Assembly (NCBI RefSeq): GCF_040219335.1
Contig: NZ_JAVJSQ010000004.1
Coordinates: forward strand, 186,001 to 250,000
Source: Gimesia sp.
GTDB taxonomy: Bacteria; Planctomycetota; Planctomycetia; Planctomycetales; Planctomycetaceae
DNA length: 64,000 bases
Direction of reading: 5' to 3'
The notes under the pieces are model-generated. The model saw only the letters and a list, made by a program, of their open reading frames with translations, ran no database searches and was not told where the DNA came from. Shown in pieces: positions 30,462 to 39,557 of this stretch (position 1 is its first letter; each line of letters begins with the position of its first letter). The position numbers were made by a program, and so were the translations under genes.

Positions 30462-31598
30462 ATGAAATGGATTAGTCTGTTCAGTGCATTTGTTGTGGCA
30501 TTGGGGATGAATGCCGTTGCACAAGCAGATCTTTTTGACCTTTCGCTTAATTGCGGGGCTGCAAAGAGCTGTGAATGTGCCTCGACCTGTCAACCAGAAT
30601 GCTGTAAACCCACTATTACCAAACCTTGTGAGCCTAACGTTTATACTTATCAGCGTCAGTGCTCTAACATTAAACCGCCTTGCTGCTGTGAATCTGCTCC
30701 AACCTGCTGCAAACCGCTTCGCAAGAAGCTGCGTGGCTGGTTCAAACGGAACTGCTGCAGCACCGATTCCTGCACTCAGGATAACTGCTGTGCACCAGCT
30801 CCCAAAGCATGTGCCGCACCAGCCCCTAAGGCTTGCTGTGCTCCTGCTCCTCAAGCATGTGCCGCTCCGGCCCCAAAAGCCTGCTGTGCTCCTGCTCCCA
30901 AAGCATGTGCCGCACCGGCTCCACAAGCCTGCTGTGCTCCTGCTCCTAAAGCATGTGCCGCACCGGCTCCTAAGGCTTGCTGTGCTCCAGCTCCCAAAAG
31001 CTGCTGCCCCGCTCCTAAGACCTGTGCTGCTCCGGCTGCAGATTCCTGCTGCAACGAACAGCCTTGCTGCAACGCTGATCCTTGCGAAATCGCTGAACTG
31101 ATCTACCAGTCTCAGACTGCTTGCTACGCTAAACACCGTCGCAAAGCTATCCACAAACTGGGCGATAAGTTCCGCTGTGACTGCAACCCGGAAATCATGT
31201 GTGCCTTCATCTACGCTCTGAACGACGCTGACGAACGCGTTCGTGCTAAAGCTGCTGATGAAATCGGTGACCAGCTCCGCAAAAACTGCTGCTGCTGCTC
31301 TCCTGAGCTGACAGCTGCTCTGACCTGTGCTCTGGGTGACTGCGACAAGAAAGTTGTTCGCGAAGCTATCCAGGCTCTGGAACTTTGCGGATACGAAGTT
31401 GTTGAAGGTTGCTGCGAACAGCCTTGCTGCGACAATGGATGTGCTCCTGCCGGATGTGCTCCTTCTGCAGCTCCTGCTGCTCCTGCTCCAACTTCTGATC
31501 CTAAGGCTTACTTCCCAAGCCGTCTGCAGGATCAGCAGAAGCAGACTCGCCGCCTGAGCGGTAACAGCCTGTCAAACCTGTTCGGTCTGATTGACTAG
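30462..31598 (+). CDS. Secreted cysteine-rich repeat protein with HEAT-like domain
   Basis: A 378-residue protein with about 55 cysteines. A signal peptide (residues 1 to about 22, ending VAQA) is followed by a Cys/Pro region, then by about 4.5 copies of a 16-residue unit CCAPAPKACAAPAPKA (residues 109-185). Residues of about 207-315 resemble two HEAT-type helical repeats (AIHKLGDKF, DADERVRAKAADEIG, DKKVVREAIQAL). A Cys/Pro tail and a basic end follow. An AAGGAG site precedes the ATG. Planctomycetes have protein-rich envelopes crosslinked through cystines, so a wall-related role is plausible but inferred. Codons in the repeats are nearly identical, pointing to recent tandem duplication. Confidence 0.85.
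   Translation: MKWISLFSAFVVALGMNAVAQADLFDLSLNCGAAKSCECASTCQPECCKPTITKPCEPNVYTYQRQCSNIKPPCCCESAPTCCKPLRKKLRGWFKRNCCSTDSCTQDNCCAPAPKACAAPAPKACCAPAPQACAAPAPKACCAPAPKACAAPAPQACCAPAPKACAAPAPKACCAPAPKSCCPAPKTCAAPAADSCCNEQPCCNADPCEIAELIYQSQTACYAKHRRKAIHKLGDKFRCDCNPEIMCAFIYALNDADERVRAKAADEIGDQLRKNCCCCSPELTAALTCALGDCDKKVVREAIQALELCGYEVVEGCCEQPCCDNGCAPAGCAPSAAPAAPAPTSDPKAYFPSRLQDQQKQTRRLSGNSLSNLFGLID
30786..31040 (+). repeat. 48-base tandem repeat in the Cys-rich gene
   Basis: Four full 48-base units begin at 30786, 30834, 30882 and 30930, and a decayed fifth starts at 30978. Each encodes CCAPAPKACAAPAPKA or close variants. Third-position differences are few, so copy number may vary between strains. 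Confidence 0.9.
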
Positions 31599-32066
31599 TC
31601 TTCAATCAACCGGTCAGCTTGACCGATCTGAAAAACGAAAACGGCTCCTCTGGATTCAGGGGAGTCGTTTTTTTGTGTTTATAACCTGAATTCCTGTATT
31701 GAAACCTGGCCATTCTGGACAGTATAATCCAAAATACAATGATTGATTGCCTTAAAGACCTGAAGCAAATAGACTTAATTTATCGTTCGTATTCTATGAC
31801 CTGATTTGTTAGGATACTTCTAAGAATCAGGATAACAATCAGAAGTCACGAACTGATGTCGGGCTTGAGCGATTGGAAATACCCACCAAACATGCGACTC
31901 AAAATATGGGTTGCATCCTGCCAACTATATCCTGCTGAAGACTACTGTCCGAGAGTAAAGAAACTTACCATGACCCTGTAAGTCACTCGTTGTCTGATTC
32001 CGGGAGCACTCCGATTCCTCGGACGGCTGATCTGAATCGACGATCCAGATTTGAAGGTTCACACCA
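31599..32066. other. Intergenic region before the Rieske/cytochrome b operon
   Basis: About 468 bases. The first 80 hold the terminator of the Cys-rich gene; the rest should hold the promoter of the Rieske/cytochrome operon. No gene and no convincing promoter hexamers seen. Confidence 0.5.
31639..31674 (+). terminator. Terminator after the Cys-rich gene
   Basis: A 10-bp stem (31639-31648 with 31661-31670, one G-U pair) is followed by a run of seven T counting the stem end, about 40 bases beyond the stop codon. Confidence 0.85.
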
Positions 32067-32585
32067 ATGCGACGTCGTAAATTCCTCAAATACTGCAGCG
32101 GTATCCTGGGATCTGTCTACGCCACCATTCTGGCGGTTCCCGCACTGGGCTTCCTGTTTTCAACACTGAAACGGGGCCGAAAGACTGAACAGACTTACCA
32201 GCTGTCCCGTCTGGACGATCTGGAACCCGGGGTGCCTCAGCGGTTCACTATTGTCGATCAGCGAGTTGATGCCTGGACGAAATACCCTTCCGGCCCGATC
32301 GGATCAGTCTGGATTACTAAGAGTCAAGATGGAAAAGTAACTGCATTCTCTTCGACCTGCCCCCACCTGGGTTGCGTGGTCGACTATGTGCCCGGCGACG
32401 AAGAATTCTTTTGTCCCTGCCATGCTGCTACATTCCAGACTGATGGTGCCGTAGTCAGTGGACCTGCCCCCCGCGGTATGGACGAATTGAAGACCTCGAT
32501 AAAAAAAATTCGAGGCGAGCAGTGGGTTGAGGTCGAGTACCAGAAATTCGAAGCAGGAATCTCGGAAAAAGTTTCCATTGGCTGA
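32067..32585 (+). CDS. Rieske 2Fe-2S protein of a cytochrome bc/b6-type complex
   Basis: A 172-residue Rieske subunit carrying electrons from quinol to cytochrome c. The N-terminus has a twin-arginine-like RRRKFLKYC and one helix (about residues 10-32), so it is exported folded and stays anchored. Cluster ligands are Cys98 and His100 in CPHLGC and Cys116 and His119 in CPCH; Cys103 and Cys118 give the usual stabilising disulfide. The cytochrome b gene follows 76 bases later, so the two form an operon. Confidence 0.93.
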   Translation: MRRRKFLKYCSGILGSVYATILAVPALGFLFSTLKRGRKTEQTYQLSRLDDLEPGVPQRFTIVDQRVDAWTKYPSGPIGSVWITKSQDGKVTAFSSTCPHLGCVVDYVPGDEEFFCPCHAATFQTDGAVVSGPAPRGMDELKTSIKKIRGEQWVEVEYQKFEAGISEKVSIG

Positions 32586-32661
32586 TTCAATACCATTAAG
32601 TTTTCACACTGCGACCATATCACCTGGATGAATTAATCTGTGTCCCTGGGGAGAGATTTCC

Positions 32662-34659
32662 GTGCTGTCAGAAAAAACAAAACAGTGGATCGATGAACGA
32701 ACCGGATACAAGAATTTTTTCCATGCGATCTTCTTATTAAACTTTCCGACCAAACGACGCTCTCGCTGGCAGTTTATCTGGGGAGGAGCTCTGGTATTAA
32801 TGATGCTGGTGGAAATCATCACCGGCGCACTTATGATGACCGTTTACAGCCCCTCTGAAGCCTCGGCCTGGGGAAGTGTGCATTATATGGAAACCCAGGT
32901 AGACCTGGGCTGGTTTGTCCGCGGATTACATCACTACACCGCTCATATGATGATTGTCGCGATCATCATCCATATATTCCTGGTGATTATCTCAGCTGGC
33001 TACCGTAAACCCAAAGAGTTCATCTACTGGACCAGCCTGCTGATTGGTGGGGTGATTATCGGTCTGACGATTACCGGGAACGCGCTTCCCTGGGACCAGA
33101 AAGGGTATTGGTCATATCAGATTGAAACCGGGATCGCCGGCACGATGCCGGTCATCGGTTCGACTTTGCGTTCTCTGGTAGTAGGCGGAAGTGAATTCGG
33201 CAATCTGACCCTGACTCGGCTTTACACTATTCATGTGATGGCACTGCCTGTTATTGCGATCATGCTGTTCGTATTTCACATGGCGTTGATCCGCCGCGAA
33301 CGCCTGCGAACCGCTAAAGTAAAAGAAGCAAACGATGATCCTAATGTGGATTTTGAACTGGATGAAGACGATCCCGTCAAAGACGAGATTACGCAACCTT
33401 ACTGGCCTTACCAGACGACTCGTACCCTGGTTCTGACTCTCATCCTGGTTGGAATCGTGATTCTGCAGATCGTTGCCTATCCTGCATTGAAAAACAAGCA
33501 TCTGGACGTTGGCATCGGAGACTGGCAAGCAGATCTACCCGCCAGTGAAATTAAGCTTGAGGCTCCAGCAGACAGCGCAATCCCTTATATTGCACGTCCT
33601 GAATGGTTTGTTCGTTTTCTGTTCGAGTTACGACATATGGTTCCTAAGGAACTGGAAGTTCTCGTTACCGCAGTACTTCCGGGTGTGATCCTGGCGATTC
33701 TGGTTCTGGTTCCCTTCTATGAAAAAGTCTTCGGCGAGCGATGGGGGCAAAGACTGGCGATCGTGGTTTATGTCGGTGGTCTCCTGATTATTTCCGGTAT
33801 CAGCTGGTACGGAATCCAGGCAGAACGCAGTGCACCGGATTATGAACTCAACCGATCACAGGAACTTGCATACGCAGCACGTGCTTCCTGGCTGGCCAGC
33901 AAAAATGGGGTTCCACCGGAAGGGCCTGCGTCTCTGCTGCGAAATGACCCCAAATCGATGGGGCCGATAATCTTTGCCCGGCACTGTGGTATCTGCCATA
34001 CCTGGAACGGACATGACGGAACCGGGCATAACATCATGGAAATGAAGGATGGTAAAAAAGTCATCGCCACACCTCGTGCCTCTGATCTGGCTGGGTTCGC
34101 AACCACAAAATGGTTAACCGAATTTCTGCTGGATCCACGCTCTCCCAAATTCTTCGGGCACCTGGCTACCGTTAAGGGAGGGGATGCGATTCTGAATGGC
34201 GACATGAGCGACTGGGCAGACAGCTATGTCGGGCCGGAAGGGATCCTTACGAAAGAGGATGTTGAAGCGGTCGCAGCTCTCGTCGCGCGGGAAGCGAAAC
34301 GACGTGACTACGTGAAACCTTCTCAAGAAGTTATTCAGCGAGGCATTTCCGTCTTTAGTGGGGTCGACTTTAAAGATAAGTCAGGTAAAGTCATAGAATT
34401 CTATGGCTACTGTGCTCAGTGTCACGCTATGAAGGCTGGCGATCCCAACGAAGAGGGTGGGGGAGCCGCACCAGACTTCAACGGCTATGGTTCTGAAAAG
34501 TGGCTGATTGACTTTATCCGTAAACCCGGAGCCGAGCATTTTTACGGCGAGAAAAATATCATGCCTTCCTTTGAAGAGTCCAAAATCTCAGAGCATGATA
34601 TTAAACTGCTCGTCAAGTGGATGCGTGGCGAATGGCAGCGTCCGACAGAGGAAAAATAA
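32662..34659 (+). CDS. Cytochrome b6-type protein fused to two c-type haem domains
   Basis: A 665-residue fusion. GTG start with GGGGAGA upstream. Residues of about 1-215 are a cytochrome b core with haem ligands His90/His191 and His104/His206. The spacing in the second pair is 15 residues, the b6 type, not the 14 of mitochondrial cytochrome b. PEWF (313-316), corresponding to the Qo-site PEWY, and helices to about 385 represent the subunit IV part. The C-terminal periplasmic portion has CGICH (442-446) and CAQCH (584-588), two c-type haem sites; Met634 in NIMPSF may be an axial ligand. Together with the Rieske protein it would oxidise quinol and pass electrons internally to cytochrome c. Confidence 0.9.
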   Translation: MLSEKTKQWIDERTGYKNFFHAIFLLNFPTKRRSRWQFIWGGALVLMMLVEIITGALMMTVYSPSEASAWGSVHYMETQVDLGWFVRGLHHYTAHMMIVAIIIHIFLVIISAGYRKPKEFIYWTSLLIGGVIIGLTITGNALPWDQKGYWSYQIETGIAGTMPVIGSTLRSLVVGGSEFGNLTLTRLYTIHVMALPVIAIMLFVFHMALIRRERLRTAKVKEANDDPNVDFELDEDDPVKDEITQPYWPYQTTRTLVLTLILVGIVILQIVAYPALKNKHLDVGIGDWQADLPASEIKLEAPADSAIPYIARPEWFVRFLFELRHMVPKELEVLVTAVLPGVILAILVLVPFYEKVFGERWGQRLAIVVYVGGLLIISGISWYGIQAERSAPDYELNRSQELAYAARASWLASKNGVPPEGPASLLRNDPKSMGPIIFARHCGICHTWNGHDGTGHNIMEMKDGKKVIATPRASDLAGFATTKWLTEFLLDPRSPKFFGHLATVKGGDAILNGDMSDWADSYVGPEGILTKEDVEAVAALVAREAKRRDYVKPSQEVIQRGISVFSGVDFKDKSGKVIEFYGYCAQCHAMKAGDPNEEGGGAAPDFNGYGSEKWLIDFIRKPGAEHFYGEKNIMPSFEESKISEHDIKLLVKWMRGEWQRPTEEK

Positions 34660-34676
34660 TAGAGACGCTCTCCCGC

Positions 34677-35216
34677 TTATTGTTGCCTGTTGTTTCCTGA
34701 GCGCGGAACGAGAATCGCATCTGATCTCTCAAAACCAGATGACTGCTTTCGTAAGCGTTTCAGGGCCGCACAGAGGACTGGATCAGCGGTTCTGGTAAAC
34801 TCCTCGGAGGCTGCCTTTACGGCTAAGTCAGGTTGAATGCCAACAGTATCAAAGGATTTCCCGCTCGCATCCTGGGGAACCCAGCGGGGCAGGTTGACGA
34901 TGATTTCCGCTCCCACATCCAACTGGCGGGGATTGCCGCTGGAGCCTGCTGTCCGGTCTCCCATCGTGGTAACATGCGGACAGGCCGCCAGCATCAATAC
35001 AAAGGCCTCGGCGGAACTCATCGTTCGTTCTCCCTGCAACACGATTACGGGCCCCCGGTAATACCAGTTCTGATCGGGTGCGAAGATCCGCTTCTGCAGC
35101 GCCCCCAGATCGGTGGTACCGACCGGAATGGTTCGCGCTGACACCAGGCTCATTACCAAAACGGAACAGACCAGACGGAACGTCCAACGCCGGCAGGCGG
35201 TTACAGAATGAATCAC
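34677..35216 (-). CDS. Short S41 peptidase-like protein, catalytic lysine missing
   Basis: A 179-residue protein starting at GTG (35216) with GAAGAGG just upstream. A signal-like segment (about residues 9-27) leads directly into the C-terminal half of an S41 (tail-specific protease) core: GPVIVLQGERTMSSAEAF, with Ser67 at the nucleophile position, then GDRTAGSSGNP and GIQPDLAV. The family's lysine, 25 residues after the serine, is Ser92 here. The N-terminal and PDZ portions are absent. It may be a decayed gene, or a small non-catalytic relative. It follows the PVC haem protein gene by 79 bases on the same strand. Confidence 0.55.
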   Translation of the reverse strand: MIHSVTACRRWTFRLVCSVLVMSLVSARTIPVGTTDLGALQKRIFAPDQNWYYRGPVIVLQGERTMSSAEAFVLMLAACPHVTTMGDRTAGSSGNPRQLDVGAEIIVNLPRWVPQDASGKSFDTVGIQPDLAVKAASEEFTRTADPVLCAALKRLRKQSSGFERSDAILVPRSGNNRQQ

Positions 35217-35295
35217 AGTACCTCTTCTCAGACGAGAAAGGATTCCTGTTTAATGAACCAGGTGCCTGCACAGCGGGACGACCGCCGCTGATCCG

Positions 35296-38200
35296 TTATT
35301 TTGACTCGAGTGACTCAGGTAATTTCACTTGAGAATGGCCCGAGAGATAGGCAATCAAATCGGCTATCTGCTGTTCGCTCAGCTTATCCAATTGCCCCTC
35401 CGGCATCAGCGAGAGATTCGACTGACTCATCTCTTCGATCTGGCGGCGGTCCAGTACCATCAACTCTGTCTGTGTTTGCAATGTGAGCTGCTGATCAGTC
35501 TTGCGAACGACATTCCCATTCAATACCCGACCGTCTTCCAGGGCGACCACCACCATCTCGTATCCCTTGGGAATCAGAGCAGAGGGGTCTACCATGTTTT
35601 CGAGCAGATAATCCATATTGGTCCGGTTAGAGCCTGTTAGATCAGGTCCAATGTTACCTCCGCTACCGAAGAGACGATGGCATTTTGCACAAGTCTTCTC
35701 ATAAAGTGTCCGCCCCTTCACACGATCCGCGTGCTGCAGACGCTCTGCCGTGAGAAGAGTTTTATAACCTTCAATCTGGGCTCGTTTTTTCTCAGGAGTT
35801 TCCCGAGTCAGTCCCCAGACCTGATTCAGTTTTGCCACTACCGCTTTGTCTTTAAAGTTGCGTAACTGACGCACATGAAATGCGGAGACATCTTCCTGGG
35901 GAACCTGTTTCTTGTCGATGGCAGCCAGGAGCAGTAGTACGTATTCCTTCCGACTGCAAAGCGTATCCATCAGAGCCAGACGCCCCTGATGTTTAATGTT
36001 GCGGTAACGACCCAGCATGCGTTCTACAGTTTTGGGATCATAGAAACGTGAGAGCCCCCGAAATGCCAGCACCTGCAATTCGGTCGTGTATGCAGCCTGC
36101 TGTATCACAGGCAGTAGATCTTTATCCTGAGAATTATTTAACAGGGATTCCAAAGCCTGATAGCGGCTCTTCATCGGCTGATCTTGATCCATCGCAATTT
36201 TCTTTAGTACTTCCATCGTCTGGCCATCACCAAAGACAACCGACAATCCGGTAACCAGTTCTCGCAGTTCTTTTGAATCCGTTTTCTTAGCCTGTTGTTT
36301 CAGCGCATTCCAGTTGCCAGGTGTTTCTGCCTTGAGGCGGCCTTCCAGTGCTGCCTGCATCCCGGTTAACAGGTCCTGTTTGACTTCAATGTCTTTCGTG
36401 TCAATCACCTGCTGAACCAGATTCTTGACATACTGAGGATGCTGATCAATGTCTTCGGTCAGCCTGCGGGCTACAAGTTGACGGACCAACGGACGAGTTG
36501 CGTGTTCCAAATAATGCAGCGCTGCGTCGCTGTCAGCCATTACAGCCGGTTCAATTCCGTACCAGAGCATCAGTGTAAAGTTTCGATCCTCTGTATCCTG
36601 GTGATGGGCATCCAGGGCTGATGCAATCTCCCAGCGATCAGACGCAGGCAGCGACTGTAGTGCAGAAGCCAGATAGAGCCGCACCAAGCCTGATTTTTCA
36701 TCCTTCGCCAGTCGGGCAAATTCCTTCACAGCTGAAGCAGGTACCTGATCGTCATCGACCAGATATCGAATGGCCCAGATCCGCACGTGTTCGTTCGGAT
36801 CCTGCAACTGTTTGGTTAGCCAGGCATCATTCACCTGATTCATACAAAAGAGAGTCCACATGGCACGCAAACGACGGGAGACATCTCTGTTGGTCTCAAA
36901 GATTTTCAATAGTTCGGCCTTGGCCTGGTTCCAGTTTTCCGATTCACCGGCACGCTCCATCAGAATGCGACGCGCATGGCGTACATACCAGTCGTTGGGA
37001 TGCAGTTGCAGCTTAACCAGCTCGCTGTCGGAAAGTTTGTTGAGATCGATTTTTCCAGGAAAAGTCGGTTTCCCATAACTGACTTTATAAATACGCCCGC
37101 TGGTACGATGTACGCCATCATGGTCATGACATTCTCCCAGATCGGCCCAGTCCGTGAGGTAGACTGCACCATCCGGACCGTACTTCAATTCGATGCCACG
37201 AAACCAGTCTGAACCAGTTAACAGGAAATCAGGACGATGCGTCCCCCTGTAACCTGAACCTTCACGAACCAGCGCATCATTATTGACACGATGCCCATGT
37301 GTATTACACATGAAGATCGAGTTTCGATATTTGGACGGCCAGTTATCACCCAGGTAGATCATGCCGCCGCAGTGACTGTGCCCCCCCCCCAGTTGACCGT
37401 GAACCCCCGATGTATCACGTGAATCGGTCCACTTTCCAGAGGAGCTGTCCCAGTGATCATGATCGGCGCACTTCGTCATCAGTTCATACACGTAGGGGTT
37501 GGGATCGCTACCATGACCGGACATGCGAATATAGTGTGACCCGGGAATCATATGCCAGAGATGGCCGTTGACGTTGTTGGTAAAAAACATCTGGCCGTAT
37601 TCATCATAGTCAAATCCCCAGGGATTGGTGGTACCGGAGCTGACTTCTTCGACAATCTTGCGATGAGGATGATATCGCCAGATCCCACAGTGGATCAGTG
37701 TTCGCCGGGAAGGTTCCGTTTCGGGAGTCCCAACCAACGATGAATCAGTAATACCGTGCCGACCGTAGAGCCAGCCGTCCGGTCCCCAGGTCAGTCCGCT
37801 GACAATATTGTGACGGACAGTTTTATAGTTCCAGCCTTCGAGTAGCACCTGCGGTTCACCATCGGGCACGTCATCGTGATTTTTATCTTCTATGTAAAGC
37901 AATTCACCACGGCACAAAGCCCAGGCGCCGTTAGATCCGACTGATACGCTGGTCAACGGCCCCTGTCCCTGCCAGAACACCTTCCGCTGATCCATCTGGC
38001 CATCACCGTCAGTATCTTCCAGAATGACAATTCGATCCTGATATTGATCCTGATAGACCCCATGGGCTTCATAGGTGAAACACTCCGCCACCCAGAGACG
38101 CCCCCGGTCATCGATGGCAAAGCCGATAGGCTGATGCACATCAGGTTCACTGGCAAACAGATCTACTTTAAAACCTTCAGGGACAGTCATATTTTTGACT

Positions 38201-38346
38201 GTCTGTTCGGCAGAAGTCGCCTGATCCTTGGGATCCTGAGTATTTTCTATTTTGAAGTCATCAGCTTTGAGCAGAGACTGAGAGCCCAGGAGCAGGGCAG
38301 AGACCAGGAAAATGAAACAATGGGGGCGTAGATCGAATAAGCGCAT
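35296..38346 (-). CDS. PVC-type haem-binding CxxCH protein with beta-propeller-like and HEAT regions
   Basis: A 1016-residue secreted protein. A signal peptide covers residues 1 to about 28. Residues of about 50-420 form the dehydrogenase/sorbosone-like propeller region, with IGFAIDDRGRLWVAE and GLTWGPDGWLYGRHG. Residues of about 440-860 are helical HEAT-type repeats. A c-type haem site CAKCH lies at 886-890, followed by GGNIGPDLTG. This arrangement is a common planctomycete/verrucomicrobial family, thought to oxidise sugars or polyols in the periplasm. The coding strand contains a run of ten G (37390-37381). Confidence 0.9.
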   Translation of the reverse strand: MRLFDLRPHCFIFLVSALLLGSQSLLKADDFKIENTQDPKDQATSAEQTVKNMTVPEGFKVDLFASEPDVHQPIGFAIDDRGRLWVAECFTYEAHGVYQDQYQDRIVILEDTDGDGQMDQRKVFWQGQGPLTSVSVGSNGAWALCRGELLYIEDKNHDDVPDGEPQVLLEGWNYKTVRHNIVSGLTWGPDGWLYGRHGITDSSLVGTPETEPSRRTLIHCGIWRYHPHRKIVEEVSSGTTNPWGFDYDEYGQMFFTNNVNGHLWHMIPGSHYIRMSGHGSDPNPYVYELMTKCADHDHWDSSSGKWTDSRDTSGVHGQLGGGHSHCGGMIYLGDNWPSKYRNSIFMCNTHGHRVNNDALVREGSGYRGTHRPDFLLTGSDWFRGIELKYGPDGAVYLTDWADLGECHDHDGVHRTSGRIYKVSYGKPTFPGKIDLNKLSDSELVKLQLHPNDWYVRHARRILMERAGESENWNQAKAELLKIFETNRDVSRRLRAMWTLFCMNQVNDAWLTKQLQDPNEHVRIWAIRYLVDDDQVPASAVKEFARLAKDEKSGLVRLYLASALQSLPASDRWEIASALDAHHQDTEDRNFTLMLWYGIEPAVMADSDAALHYLEHATRPLVRQLVARRLTEDIDQHPQYVKNLVQQVIDTKDIEVKQDLLTGMQAALEGRLKAETPGNWNALKQQAKKTDSKELRELVTGLSVVFGDGQTMEVLKKIAMDQDQPMKSRYQALESLLNNSQDKDLLPVIQQAAYTTELQVLAFRGLSRFYDPKTVERMLGRYRNIKHQGRLALMDTLCSRKEYVLLLLAAIDKKQVPQEDVSAFHVRQLRNFKDKAVVAKLNQVWGLTRETPEKKRAQIEGYKTLLTAERLQHADRVKGRTLYEKTCAKCHRLFGSGGNIGPDLTGSNRTNMDYLLENMVDPSALIPKGYEMVVVALEDGRVLNGNVVRKTDQQLTLQTQTELMVLDRRQIEEMSQSNLSLMPEGQLDKLSEQQIADLIAYLSGHSQVKLPESLESK

Positions 38347-38470
38347 CGATAATCCTTATTAACTTCATGTCAGTGAGCATAGACAGTTAAAAATATGATT
38401 ATCAATGCTATAGCAGGCTGGAAGCAAGAGCAATCAAATCGGGTTTCAGATCCCCGATTCTGTCAGAAAA

Positions 38471-39478
38471 TCAGACTCGCGAATTTTCGCTTGTTTCAAA
38501 CATCTCGCGAAATTTACCGAGCACCTTTGTAACCGCGGAAGAGAGGGGGCCATTCAGCATGGCACCAGAAGCCTGACGATGCCCACCACCGCCGAAGGAT
38601 TCGGCAATCTTTGAGACATCCCAGTCAGTGCGACAGCGAAAACTGACTTTTACCTGTCGACTCCGTTGCTCCACTGCAATGAATGCTGCCTGCGTCCCGG
38701 CTAAGGTCAGACAGTAGTTAACCAGCCCTTCAGTGTCCACGGGAGTCGTCCCTGTGGCACTGAAATCTTCGCAGGTCACTACGGTGTAGGCCAGCAGTCC
38801 GTCAAAATCAGACTGGACTTTTCCCAGCACACGGCCCATCAGTTTTAATTGAGGCAGGTTGTTTTGTTCGTACAGATTTTCATAGATCCGATGCGGTTCT
38901 GCACCGGCCCGGATCAGTTCGCTGATAATCTGCATTGTGTAGGCAGTTGTGGAAGGGAATCTGAACCAGCCTGTGTCTGTGGCGATTGCAGCATAGAGAA
39001 ATGTGGCGATTTCCGGGGTCAATTTACAGTTCAATGCCTGCCCCAGATCAAAAATCAGACAGCCGGTCGCGGGAGAGGTCACATCTTTGAACTCATCTGC
39101 CCCCAGAGAATCAGAGCTGACGTGATGGTCAATGATGACTTTTCGGGACTTTGTTTTACGATAAAAGTTCGCCAGTCCCGGTAATTGTGACCAGGCACTT
39201 GTATCCAGAATAATATGGATCTCTGCCCACTCGAAATCTTCGGTGGCGACCCCATCGCCGACATGGCGAATTTCATGATCTCCCACCAGAAAATCCATCC
39301 CCTTCGGTTGAACCGAAGGATTGATGATACGAACCTCTTTTCCTAATTGCCTGAGGAAACCGGCAAGGGCCAGTTCTGAGCCGAGTGCATCCGCATCAGG
39401 ACGAACATGACACGAGAGGAGCACTTTCTGATGCGCACCGATCAGTTCACAGAGGGGGCTCCAGTCAATCTTGCTCAT
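38471..39478 (-). CDS. DHH-family phosphoesterase (NrnA/pAp phosphatase type)
   Basis: A 335-residue DHH/DHHA1 protein that would degrade nanoRNA and dephosphorylate pAp. The DHH domain shows SCHVRPDADALGSELAL, ILDTSAWSQ and IIDHHVSSDSLGADEF, the metal-binding motifs. The C-terminal DHHA1 domain ends with FGGGGHRQASGA. ATG start behind AGGAATC. It lies 79 bases downstream of ribF; in many bacteria nrnA-truB-ribF are neighbours, so the pair fits, with truB absent here. Confidence 0.9.
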   Translation of the reverse strand: MSKIDWSPLCELIGAHQKVLLSCHVRPDADALGSELALAGFLRQLGKEVRIINPSVQPKGMDFLVGDHEIRHVGDGVATEDFEWAEIHIILDTSAWSQLPGLANFYRKTKSRKVIIDHHVSSDSLGADEFKDVTSPATGCLIFDLGQALNCKLTPEIATFLYAAIATDTGWFRFPSTTAYTMQIISELIRAGAEPHRIYENLYEQNNLPQLKLMGRVLGKVQSDFDGLLAYTVVTCEDFSATGTTPVDTEGLVNYCLTLAGTQAAFIAVEQRSRQVKVSFRCRTDWDVSKIAESFGGGGHRQASGAMLNGPLSSAVTKVLGKFREMFETSENSRV

Positions 39479-39557
39479 TCATGATTCCTGATCTAGTTGT
39501 TTGTTCCTGCTAATTACCTGAACTGACACCAGCTCAGCATCTGAACATCATAGAAGA

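Noticed and set aside
30786-31040. 48-base direct repeats considered as a CRISPR array
   Set aside because: Units are contiguous with no spacers and keep one reading frame, so they are coding tandem repeats.
30429-31154. Open frame of 241 codons on the minus strand across the 48-base repeats
   Set aside because: The repetitive, stop-free composition makes several frames open; only the plus frame has a signal peptide and ribosome site.
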